Positions 9,201-16,722 of a stretch of DNA of 64,000 nucleotides are shown piece after piece; positions within the stretch are counted from its first letter, which is position 1, and every line of letters begins with the position of its first letter. The stretch spans positions 372,001 through 436,000 of the forward strand of contig NZ_FXTS01000003.1 in assembly GCF_900182785.1 (NCBI RefSeq). Reading direction: 5' to 3'. The DNA is from Oceanospirillum linum (GTDB lineage Bacteria > Pseudomonadota > Gammaproteobacteria > Pseudomonadales > Halomonadaceae). The notes below the pieces were generated by a model that worked only from the letters and a program-made list of their open reading frames with translations, was not told the DNA's origin and ran no database searches. A program made the translations under genes and the position numbers.

Positions 9201-9225
9201 AAAGCCGCGGATTATCGCGGCTTTT
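9201..9225 (+). terminator. Rho-independent terminator
   Basis: AAAGCCGCG/CGCGGCTTT hairpin (9201-9209 and 9216-9224) with a short T run. It follows the coiled-coil gene and also lies at the end of the convergent AhpD-like gene. Confidence 0.7.
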
Positions 9226-9256
9226 CCGGTTTATAGCGAAATAACAGCGTGCATGA

Positions 9257-9844
9257 TTACTGTTCTTTCGGGATACGCCCCATCAGGTAAAACTCAGGAT
9301 TTGGCGGTGTGTTGGTCAGACTGACCAGACGATTCGACAGGCCAAAGAAACCGGTAATAGAACCAATATCCCATATATCATCCTGGCTGAACCCTACAGA
9401 CTGCAGCTTCTGTTCCCAGTCATCATTCAGCTCACCCACATCCTGTGAAATATAAAGCGCAAAATCCAGCATCACCCTTTCCCGTTCACTGATATCTGCC
9501 GTTTTATGGTTAATGGCCACCTGATCGGCCACCAGTGGATTCTTACTATAGATCCGCAAAATCGCACCATGGGCCACAACACAATAGAGACACTGGTTAC
9601 GGGAGCTGGTCGCCACTACAATCATCTCTTTTTCCGATGGCGTCAGGGTATCAGATTCCCGTTCCATCAAAGCATCGTGATAATCAAAAAATGCACGGGC
9701 TTCCAGTGGCCGATGTGCCAACATCAGAAACACATTCGGTACAAAACCTGCTTTTTCCTGCACAGACAAAATGCGTTCTTTCAGGTCATCCGGCAGATGA
9801 TCAATAGTTTCAGGGACAGGGAAGCGACTTAGAAACTGAGCCAT
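9257..9844 (-). CDS. AhpD/carboxymuconolactone-decarboxylase family peroxidase-related protein
   Basis: 195 residues. The AhpD core motif is clear: SSRNQCLYCVVAHGAIL, with the redox C-x2-C and the following His (about residues 85-93). The N-terminal FPVPETIDHLPDDLKERI and C-terminal NPEFYLMGR fit the 'uncharacterized peroxidase-related enzyme' subgroup. A thiol-dependent peroxide-reducing role is likely by family, but the physiological partner is unknown. AAGGAG precedes the ATG by 6 bases. Confidence 0.85.
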   Translation of the reverse strand: MAQFLSRFPVPETIDHLPDDLKERILSVQEKAGFVPNVFLMLAHRPLEARAFFDYHDALMERESDTLTPSEKEMIVVATSSRNQCLYCVVAHGAILRIYSKNPLVADQVAINHKTADISERERVMLDFALYISQDVGELNDDWEQKLQSVGFSQDDIWDIGSITGFFGLSNRLVSLTNTPPNPEFYLMGRIPKEQ

Positions 9845-9995
9845 ATACTACTCCTTACTCATAATTGAGTTTTATTGTTATCACATCATTACGCCTGCTC
9901 ATTTCTCAGGCCATACTTATATTTGTATGACAAATAGCTTAATCAAGCTGATGCTGATAAACAAGTCAAAGAATGACTCAAGGGTCAAAAGCCCG

Positions 9996-10631
9996 TTAGC
10001 GGTCGCTCTGCTGATAGTTATAACTGATAATAAAGCGATAAAAATTGATGCCACTGTTATCGCGATACATATAGTTATTTGAGTAGTGACGCACCCCAAA
10101 GTCCCACTGCCACCGGGGTGAAAAGTATCCCCCAACACCTGTGTACTCAGTAAACTGAAGGCTTCCGCCCAAGCGCTTTTCCCCGATCACATCATTGGCC
10201 AGAAAGCTAAGCCCCAATGACGTATCAACGTAGCTTATCCACTTACCATCAGCAAAATTCCAACGAAATCCCTGAATCAGATCCACAGTGTTGTTTGATG
10301 AATCATGGGATAACTTTTCACCCTCCAGCTGCCACATTGTGTAGCTGAACTGCTTATAGCTACTTAGCCATAAATCGTCAGAGAACCGGTAACCCATCTC
10401 CTGGTTCCAGCGCAGAGTGATCTCATTGGAAATAACATCATCAGACGGGCCGGTGCCAATAGCGAACGCATCGGCACCGGCAACGTTAGACGCCGCAACA
10501 GCACCAATCCAAACAGGAATCCCTAAACGCCAGACAGACGACGGAGGCTCAGCTGCAACGGAAAATTTTGTCGCAAGGGTAAAACAGATCAGCAACAAAA
10601 GCTGCTTTAACACTTTGAAGGTACGAAGCAT
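9996..10631 (-). CDS. PagL-like lipid A 3-O-deacylase (acyloxyacyl hydrolase family)
   Basis: 211 residues from the chosen start (MLRTFKVLKQLLLLICFTLA..., a signal peptide ending near SVAAEPP). The mature part is rich in alternating hydrophobic and aromatic residues, as in an outer-membrane barrel. The C-terminal block DFGVRHYSNN...NSGINFY carries the His-x-Ser-Asn pattern of PagL (catalytic His and Ser), with possible acidic partners upstream. PagL-type enzymes remove the 3-position acyl chain of lipid A. An in-frame ATG at 10673 would add 14 residues but abuts the preceding terminator. No strong ribosome site is seen at either start. Confidence 0.68.
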   Translation of the reverse strand: MLRTFKVLKQLLLLICFTLATKFSVAAEPPSSVWRLGIPVWIGAVAASNVAGADAFAIGTGPSDDVISNEITLRWNQEMGYRFSDDLWLSSYKQFSYTMWQLEGEKLSHDSSNNTVDLIQGFRWNFADGKWISYVDTSLGLSFLANDVIGEKRLGGSLQFTEYTGVGGYFSPRWQWDFGVRHYSNNYMYRDNSGINFYRFIISYNYQQSDR

Positions 10632-10679
10632 GAGGAATAGACCATCGGTTTGCCATCTGAAAATATTCGTCATGCTAAT

Positions 10680-10703
10680 AAAAATGGGGGCTTAATGCCC
10701 CCA
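10680..10703 (-). terminator. Terminator after the O-acetylhomoserine sulfhydrylase gene
   Basis: TGGGGGC/GCCCCCA (10685-10691 and 10697-10703) with a 5-base loop. On the minus strand it is followed by T5. It separates the sulfhydrylase gene from the PagL-like gene. Confidence 0.8.
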
Positions 10704-10722
10704 CTTTTATTGATCGCATCAA

Positions 10723-11994
10723 TCAGGCAACGGTCTTAAGGGCCTGATCCAGATCCGCCAGCAGATCATCAATATGCTCAATACCTATCGACAAGCGCAC
10801 CATATCGGCAGAAACACCCGCCGACAGCAGCTCTTCATCGTTCAGCTGGCGGTGTGTCGTAGCAGCAGGGATAGCCGCACAACTTTTCGCATCACCGATA
10901 TTCACCAAACGTAAAATCAGCTGCAGGGCATCATAGAATTTGGCTCCCGCCTCGCGGCCACCCTTAATGCCAAAGCTCAGAATACCGGAGGCTTTGCCCC
11001 CCATATATTTTTCAGCCAGTGCATTATCTTTATGATCCGCAAGACCGGCGTATTTCACCCAGCTAACCTGGTCATGATTCCGCAGGAACTCAGCCACTTT
11101 CTGAGTATTGTCACAGATACGTTCAACCCGTAAAGCAAGCGTTTCCAATCCCTGCAAAAGATTCCATGCACTTTGAGCAGAAAGCGCAGCACCCATGTTA
11201 CGCAGCGGCACGACACGGGCACGGGCGATAAAGGCCGCTTCCCCTACATCCCGGGTATAGCTGACGCCGTGGTAGGAAACATCCGGCTCATTCAATAGTG
11301 GGAAGCGGTCTGCATGCTCCGCCCAGGGGAATTTACCGGAATCAACAATAACACCACCCAATGTCGTGCCGTGACCGCCGATATATTTTGTCGCCGAATG
11401 AACAACAATATCCGCGCCATGCTCAATGGGCCGCCAAAGGAAAGGCGTAGCAACAGTATTATCCACGATAACCGGCAAACCGTGTTTATGGGCGATCTCC
11501 GCTAGTTTGGCGATATCAACAACCCCTCCGGAAGGGTTGCCAATAGACTCACAATAAACCCCACGGGTCTTATCATCGATCAGAGCTTCAATACCTGCGA
11601 AGTCATCTTTATCGGCAAAACGTACTTCAATACCCTGACGAGGCAGCGTGTGAGCAAACAGATTATAAGTACCGCCATACAGCTCGCTGATAGAAACAAT
11701 GTTATCGCCGGTGGATGCAATGGTCTGAATCGCATAAGTGATTGCCGCCATACCTGAACTAACGGCCAGTGCAGCGATACCACCCTCTAGCGCTGCAACA
11801 CGCTGCTCCAGCACATCACAGGTCGGATTCATAATGCGGGTGTAAATATTACCCTGCACCTTCAGGTCAAACAGGTCTGCCGCATGCTGAGCACTGTCAA
11901 AGGAAAAAGAGGTTGTCTGGTGAATCGGCACAGCCACTGCATTTTGGTTATCAGCAGTATAGCCATGGTGAAGAGCGATGGTTTCACGTTTCAT
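10723..11994 (-). CDS. metY: O-acetylhomoserine (thiol)-lyase / sulfhydrylase
   Basis: 423 residues, a Cys/Met-metabolism PLP enzyme of the MetY group. N-terminal TIALHHGY...AVPIHQTTSFSFDS, the PLP-phosphate-binding SGMAAITYAIQTIASTGDNI, and the PLP lysine in the ADIVVHSATKYIGGHGTTLGGVIVD motif are all visible. It forms homocysteine from O-acetylhomoserine and sulfide. The presumed substrate maker, metX, is at 61.2 kb. A cystathionine gamma-synthase is the main alternative, but the length (over 410) and ALHHGY start favour MetY. Confidence 0.92.
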   Translation of the reverse strand: MKRETIALHHGYTADNQNAVAVPIHQTTSFSFDSAQHAADLFDLKVQGNIYTRIMNPTCDVLEQRVAALEGGIAALAVSSGMAAITYAIQTIASTGDNIVSISELYGGTYNLFAHTLPRQGIEVRFADKDDFAGIEALIDDKTRGVYCESIGNPSGGVVDIAKLAEIAHKHGLPVIVDNTVATPFLWRPIEHGADIVVHSATKYIGGHGTTLGGVIVDSGKFPWAEHADRFPLLNEPDVSYHGVSYTRDVGEAAFIARARVVPLRNMGAALSAQSAWNLLQGLETLALRVERICDNTQKVAEFLRNHDQVSWVKYAGLADHKDNALAEKYMGGKASGILSFGIKGGREAGAKFYDALQLILRLVNIGDAKSCAAIPAATTHRQLNDEELLSAGVSADMVRLSIGIEHIDDLLADLDQALKTVA

Positions 11995-12288
11995 AGGGTC
12001 GTTAGCTCCGTCCGTTTTATAATTTACTCTCTGTTTTTATATGCCTATACGGCACGAAAAACAAGACACTTATAGCCTAAAGGAATTAGAAATCGTCATT
12101 AAATCCGTATTTCTTCTCTTATTTCCATTGCAGCTATTAAAAAATCCGTTATCAGGCAGCCTATCCAAAGTCTGACTATTGGTACACCCCGTCCGCCCTG
12201 ATAAATATCTGAGAGCATCTACAACCTGCTCAATATACTGTATATTTGAACACATATTAAAAGCGGGATCGTCAAAAAAGGCATCACC

Positions 12289-13662
12289 ATGGCAAAAGCA
12301 AAAACCGGTTTTGTTTGCATTGATTGCGGTGCGGACTACCAAAAGTGGCAGGGGCAATGCGGGAAGTGCGGGCAATGGAACACCGTACAAGAGGTTCGCC
12401 TTGGCAGCGCATCAGGCCGAAAATCAGCAGCGCCAGCCAGCAGAAGCGGCTACGCCGGAGCCGCAGATGGTCAAATCCAGGACCTTTCAGAGGTCAACCT
12501 GCAGGAGCTACCACGCTTCAGCAGTACCATCAGCGAGTTCGACCGGGTTCTGGGTGGTGGTATGGTTCCCGGATCGGCGATTTTGATCGGCGGTCACCCC
12601 GGTGCAGGTAAATCAACGCTACTACTGCAGGTGCTATGTCAGCTCTCCCAACAGATGCCCACCCTCTATATTACCGGCGAAGAATCCCTGCAGCAGATTG
12701 CTATGCGGGCCCAGCGCCTTAACCTGCCGGTTCAGGGGCTTAAAATGCTACCGGAAACCAGCGTGGAAGCCATCTTAAATACCGCAGAGCAGATGAAACC
12801 GAAAATTCTGGTTGTTGACTCCATTCAGGTGGTGCATCTGGATGATATTCAATCTGCCCCCGGTAGTGTTAGTCAGGTCAGAGAGTGCGCCGCCGCCCTG
12901 ACCCGTTTTGCCAAGCAGACCGGCACCGTTTTACTCTTGGTGGGGCATGTGACGAAAGACGGCTCGTTGGCGGGGCCTAAAGTTCTGGAACATATGATTG
13001 ATGCATCCTTACTTCTGGAGGGCTCAGAAGATAGCCGTTTCCGAACTCTAAGGGGCCAGAAAAACCGCTTTGGCGCGGTAAATGAACTGGGTGTTTTTGC
13101 CATGCTGGAAAATGGCCTCAAAGAAGTTAAAAACCCCAGTTCGATCTTCCTGAGCAGAGAGGAAGAAGAAGCTCCGGGCAGTGTGGTTATGGTGATATGG
13201 GAAGGCACACGTCCTCTCCTGGTCGAAATTCAGGCCTTGGTGGATGAGTCTCATATGGCAAATCCACGCCGCATCAGTGTGGGTCTCGATACCAATCGAA
13301 TGGCGATGTTATTAGCGGTACTTAACAAGCATGGCGGCTTATTTACCGGTGATCAGGATGTATTTGTTAACGTTGTTGGCGGGGTTAAAGTACTGGAAAC
13401 CAGTGCTGATTTAGCGCTGTTATTAGCGGTAGTTTCCAGCCTGCGTAATCAGCCGCTCCCCCATGATCTGGTCATTTTTGGTGAAGTTGGCTTATCCGGT
13501 GAAATTCGGCCTGTTCCCAGTGGCCAGGAGCGCATTCGGGAAGCGGCAAAGCATGGCTTTAAACGGGCGATTGTACCCAGAGCTAATAAGCCCAAAGCCG
13601 CCATTGAAGGCATGGAGGTCATCGGCGTCACCAAGTTATCAGAGGCCTTAGAGGCGCTTTAA
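12289..13662 (+). CDS. radA: DNA repair protein RadA
   Basis: 457 residues, typical length. The N-terminal C4 zinc finger (CIDCGADYQKWQGQCGKCGQW), the RecA-like ATPase with Walker A GHPGAGKSTLLLQ, the RadA-specific KNRFGAVNELGVF motif and a C-terminal Lon-protease-like domain (GGLFTGDQDVFVNVVGGVKV... FGEVGLSGEIRPV) occur in order. It processes recombination intermediates by driving branch migration. It is single in its transcript and closed by a strong terminator at 13695. Confidence 0.97.
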   Translation: MAKAKTGFVCIDCGADYQKWQGQCGKCGQWNTVQEVRLGSASGRKSAAPASRSGYAGAADGQIQDLSEVNLQELPRFSSTISEFDRVLGGGMVPGSAILIGGHPGAGKSTLLLQVLCQLSQQMPTLYITGEESLQQIAMRAQRLNLPVQGLKMLPETSVEAILNTAEQMKPKILVVDSIQVVHLDDIQSAPGSVSQVRECAAALTRFAKQTGTVLLLVGHVTKDGSLAGPKVLEHMIDASLLLEGSEDSRFRTLRGQKNRFGAVNELGVFAMLENGLKEVKNPSSIFLSREEEEAPGSVVMVIWEGTRPLLVEIQALVDESHMANPRRISVGLDTNRMAMLLAVLNKHGGLFTGDQDVFVNVVGGVKVLETSADLALLLAVVSSLRNQPLPHDLVIFGEVGLSGEIRPVPSGQERIREAAKHGFKRAIVPRANKPKAAIEGMEVIGVTKLSEALEAL

Positions 13663-13694
13663 TTGATTCACCGTGGCCGTAAGATACGCCTAAC

Positions 13695-13731
13695 CTCCCA
13701 AAGCTGGGCATCCAGCTTTGGGGGCTTTTTT
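13695..13731 (+). terminator. Terminator after radA
   Basis: A long hairpin, CTCCCAAAGCTGG paired with CCAGCTTTGGGGG (13695-13707 and 13712-13724), followed by a T6 run. Confidence 0.85.
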
Positions 13732-13767
13732 ATTCACTTTTTAAAAACGGACCGGTTCAAAACGATA

Positions 13768-13905
13768 CTAAGGCAAGCCTGTCATCAACAGCTTAATGCC
13801 GTAGGACACCGAAAGCACAGCGGCAAAGCCTCCAAGGTAGAGCAGGAGGAACCATTGCCATGATTTGAGCTTAGCCATTTTAATTTTAAGGCCTTTCAAT
13901 AGCAT
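13768..13905 (-). CDS. DUF2474-like small membrane protein of the bd-type oxidase
   Basis: 45 residues with one hydrophobic helix (WQWFLLLYLGGFAAVLSVSYGIKLLM). It resembles the small DUF2474-type proteins found just after CIO-type cydB genes, thought to be accessory single-helix subunits like CydX. Its ATG overlaps the upstream stop as TGATG, and an AGGAGGGG ribosome site lies inside the end of cioB, so translation is coupled. A second ATG at 13878 would give 36 residues; the strong ribosome site favours 13905. Confidence 0.75.
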   Translation of the reverse strand: MLLKGLKIKMAKLKSWQWFLLLYLGGFAAVLSVSYGIKLLMTGLP

Positions 13906-15020
13906 CAGTACCCCTCCTGATAATCTTCCACTTTCCCCGCAAATACGCGATAGCCCCAGAAGGTGTAAGCGCAAATCAGCGGGACAAAAATACAGACACC
14001 GGGTAATAAGAAAAGCAAACTACTATCAGGCGATGCAGCGTCCATAAAGGTCAGTTGTCTTGGTAGCAGGTAAGGGAAAAGTCCCACCACCAGCCCAGCA
14101 AAGCCCAGTAAAAAGATTAGTGTAACAGCCCAGAATGGGCGGCTTTCGTAACGGCTAGGATCCACTGCCTGTACACCGGCAACCTCTGTACTATCAAAAG
14201 TATGGCTCTCAGCAACAGTATGGCTCCCAGCAAAAGTACGGCTCTCAGCAACAGTATGGTTCTCAGCGGCACGGCCAGCATGCAGGTATTTCCACGCAAA
14301 AGCAGCGGCGATACAGGTCAAAATGGGCAGTGGCGACAACCATAAAAAGTTGTAGCCAGAGAACCAACGCTCACGAATCTCCACCTGACTCACCACCGTC
14401 CACAGACTAACCGCAACCATCGCCAGCAGCGTTATGACGAGCAGGCGCACGCCTAACTTAGCCGCATGTTTCTGAATACTGCCACGGCTTTTCATATAGA
14501 GATAACAAGCCGCTAATAGGGCGTAACCCGCCATAACCGAAAAGCCGGTCAAAACAGAAAATGGTGTCAGCCAATGCAAACTAGACATGCTGTTTATACC
14601 CGCCGGAACCCCTTGAACCAAAGAGCCAAGTAACATGCCCTGGCAAAAGGCGGCAATGGCAGAACCTGCGCTAAAGGCTAAATCCCAATAGGGTCGAGAG
14701 GTATCCGACTTAAAGCGGTACTCAAACGCCACCCCGCGAAAAATAAGGGCGAACAGCATCAGCATAATTGGCAGATAAAAAGTTGATGTAATTTCCGCAT
14801 AGGCCACAGGGAATGCGGCAAACAAAATCACACCGCCGAATACCAGCCATGTTTCATTGCCATCCCAGACATGGGAGATAGAGCGCATTAAATGGTCACG
14901 TTCACCGGCCTCACCAAACCACGGATAAAGTATGCCAATACCGAGGTCAAAACCATCGAGTAATACGTACATAAAGATGGCAAAACCTAACAGAAGAAAA
15001 TAGAACAGAGCCAGATCCAT
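13905..15020 (-). CDS. cioB: Cyanide-insensitive bd-type ubiquinol oxidase, subunit II (CydB/CioB)
   Basis: 371 residues with about eight membrane helices. LLGFAIFMYVLLDGFDLGIGILYPW and ISHVWDGNETWLVFGGV are conserved subunit II motifs. It pairs with subunit I to reduce O2 to water with quinol. A hydrophilic segment around residues 248-275 contains a six-residue repeat (H/R-T-V/F-A-E/G-S) encoded by an 18-bp tandem repeat, placed between two membrane helices. The ATG overlaps the subunit I stop by one base (TAATG). Confidence 0.93.
   Translation of the reverse strand: MDLALFYFLLLGFAIFMYVLLDGFDLGIGILYPWFGEAGERDHLMRSISHVWDGNETWLVFGGVILFAAFPVAYAEITSTFYLPIMLMLFALIFRGVAFEYRFKSDTSRPYWDLAFSAGSAIAAFCQGMLLGSLVQGVPAGINSMSSLHWLTPFSVLTGFSVMAGYALLAACYLYMKSRGSIQKHAAKLGVRLLVITLLAMVAVSLWTVVSQVEIRERWFSGYNFLWLSPLPILTCIAAAFAWKYLHAGRAAENHTVAESRTFAGSHTVAESHTFDSTEVAGVQAVDPSRYESRPFWAVTLIFLLGFAGLVVGLFPYLLPRQLTFMDAASPDSSLLFLLPGVCIFVPLICAYTFWGYRVFAGKVEDYQEGY
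14200..14271 (-). repeat. Four-copy 18-bp tandem repeat inside cioB
   Basis: Plus-strand units start at 14200, 14218, 14236 and 14254; the first reads GTATGGCTCTCAGCAACA. Units differ at a few positions. The period is a multiple of three, so changes in copy number add or remove six residues (such as HTVAES) without breaking the frame. Confidence 0.93.
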
Positions 15021-16441
15021 TATTTATCTCCTTGCTGATGACCAGATTGATCGCTGTTTAAATTTTTCACCCAGGCAAGGGCATACCCCGGCGCGTTCAT
15101 ACCTATCATTTGCCGTTCTAACTCATCCATGCCCGGCGGCCCTTTCTTAATCAGCTTGCGCATAAAGTAGAGGTAAACCCCCAGCAATAAGGTGTAGATA
15201 ATGACAAACATAATAAAGGTAAAGAGCACCCGCTCAGCCGGTAGCGGCGATACGATGTCAGCGGTGCGCACAAGGTTATAAACGATCCAGGGTTGGCGTC
15301 CCACTTCAACAACATACCACCCCGCTAATACCGCAATAACACCGGTGGGCGTAAATAGAGCAACCAACGCAAGAAAGGGTTTATTCTCAAACAGACGATC
15401 TTTTCGGCGTAATAGCAGAGCCCATAGCGCAATACCGATCATGCCAACGCCAATACCGACCATGACACGGAATGACCAAAAGACGAGGGGAACATTGGGC
15501 CGATCTTCCGGTGGAGCCGCTTTCAGACCTTCTACGGCACCATCCCAGGAGTGCGTCAGAATAAGGCTGCCAAGGCCAGGAATACCCACCTCATAATCGT
15601 TTGATTCGGTTTCCATATTTGGCAGGGCAAAGAGCAACAAAGGCACATTTTCTTCTTCAGCAGGCCAAATACCTTCCATCGCAGCAAGTTTCGTCGGCTG
15701 ATACTCTTTCACCGTCAAACCATGCAGATCACCAACCCATGCCTGTAATGGCGTTAAAACCAAGGCGAACCACATGCACATGGACAGGCCTTTTTTGGCT
15801 AAAGGGATATTCTTCTTTTTCAACAGATAATAAGCACTGACACCCGCCACAACAAAAGTAGCGGTAATCAAGGACGCCATCACCATGTGGGTCAATCGGT
15901 AGGGCATAGAAGGGTTAAAGATCACCGCCATCCAGCTTTCGACTTCAAATCTGCCTTCGATGATTTTGTAACCTGCCGGTGTTTGCATCCAGGAGTTTGC
16001 AGCGATAATCCAAAAGGCTGAAAACCAGGTTCCCACCATGACAACGACCGTAGAGAAAAAGTGCAGTTTACGGCCAACGCGCTGCCAACCAAATAACATA
16101 ACACCAAGAAATCCCGCCTCCATAAAGAAAGCGGTTAACACCTCATAGGCCATAAGTGGGCCTAATACGGCCCCCGTAATCTCAGAAAATTTGGAGAAGT
16201 TAGTACCAAATTCATATGACAGGACAATGCCGGATACGACCCCCATACCAAAAGTGATCGCGAAGGGCTTGATCCAGAATTTGGCCAACTGCAGATAGTA
16301 GGGGTTATGGGTTTTAAGCCATAGCCCCTCCCAGATAGCGATTAAGGTCGCTAAACCAATGGTGATACTGGGAAAGATAATGTGGAAGCTTACCGTAAAG
16401 GCAAACTGAAGCCGGGATAAAAGGGCGACATCAAGTTCCAT
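15020..16441 (-). CDS. cioA: Cyanide-insensitive bd-type ubiquinol oxidase, subunit I (CydA/CioA)
   Basis: 473 residues, nine-helix heme subunit. The N-terminus LSRLQFAFTVSFHIIFPSITIGLA carries the heme His (H20 from this start), LTHMVMASL the second His, and FWSFRVMVGIG the Met ligand. The quinol-binding Q loop is the short type, which with the sequence wording places it in the CIO group rather than the E. coli long-loop group. The ATG at 16441 has TTGGA at a good distance; an ATG at 16447 is too close to it. Confidence 0.95.
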   Translation of the reverse strand: MELDVALLSRLQFAFTVSFHIIFPSITIGLATLIAIWEGLWLKTHNPYYLQLAKFWIKPFAITFGMGVVSGIVLSYEFGTNFSKFSEITGAVLGPLMAYEVLTAFFMEAGFLGVMLFGWQRVGRKLHFFSTVVVMVGTWFSAFWIIAANSWMQTPAGYKIIEGRFEVESWMAVIFNPSMPYRLTHMVMASLITATFVVAGVSAYYLLKKKNIPLAKKGLSMCMWFALVLTPLQAWVGDLHGLTVKEYQPTKLAAMEGIWPAEEENVPLLLFALPNMETESNDYEVGIPGLGSLILTHSWDGAVEGLKAAPPEDRPNVPLVFWSFRVMVGIGVGMIGIALWALLLRRKDRLFENKPFLALVALFTPTGVIAVLAGWYVVEVGRQPWIVYNLVRTADIVSPLPAERVLFTFIMFVIIYTLLLGVYLYFMRKLIKKGPPGMDELERQMIGMNAPGYALAWVKNLNSDQSGHQQGDK

Positions 16442-16480
16442 AGTCATTCCAATAAGAAAAGTAGTGAAAAATCGAAAAGA

Positions 16481-16597
16481 TTAAGACGCTTTATTTATCG
16501 TCATAACACGGACTTGTTGAATCGCCAGAGGAAGAAGCGCAAAACCCACAATGCCAAAAAGCGCGATGACTTCAGTCATAAAAAAACCAGTATTCAT
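16481..16597 (-). CDS. 38-residue single-helix membrane protein preceding cioA
   Basis: The translation begins MNTGFFMTEVIALFGIVGF and continues ALLPLAIQQVRVM to a TAA at 16481-16483. It has one hydrophobic helix (about residues 8-26) and a short basic tail. A GGAG site lies 8 bases before the ATG. It is the first gene after the sigma-54 promoter and lies 39 bases before cioA, so it should be expressed with the oxidase. A CydX/CydS-like accessory role is an inference from size and position; no named family was recognised. Confidence 0.66.
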   Translation of the reverse strand: MNTGFFMTEVIALFGIVGFALLPLAIQQVRVMTINKAS

Positions 16598-16657
16598 AAT
16601 GCATGCTCCACTAATAGATAAAAGCTTGAGTTAAATCAAAAAACTTACATATCTATG

Positions 16658-16674
16658 AGCAATCACCAGGCCAA
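16658..16674 (-). promoter_or_regulatory. Sigma-54 (-24/-12) promoter of the cio operon
   Basis: On the minus strand the sequence is TTGGCCTGGTGATTGCT. Against YTGGCACGRNNNTTGCW it differs only at two -24-side positions, and the invariant GG and GC are exactly 10 bases apart. The start point would be near 16647, about 50 bases before the 38-residue ORF. The facing kinase and sigma-54 activator genes make it functionally coherent. Confidence 0.8.
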
Positions 16675-16722
16675 GTTTTTAGCATCTATATCTTGTTGAT
16701 TTAAAAGGGGAAATTTTAATTT

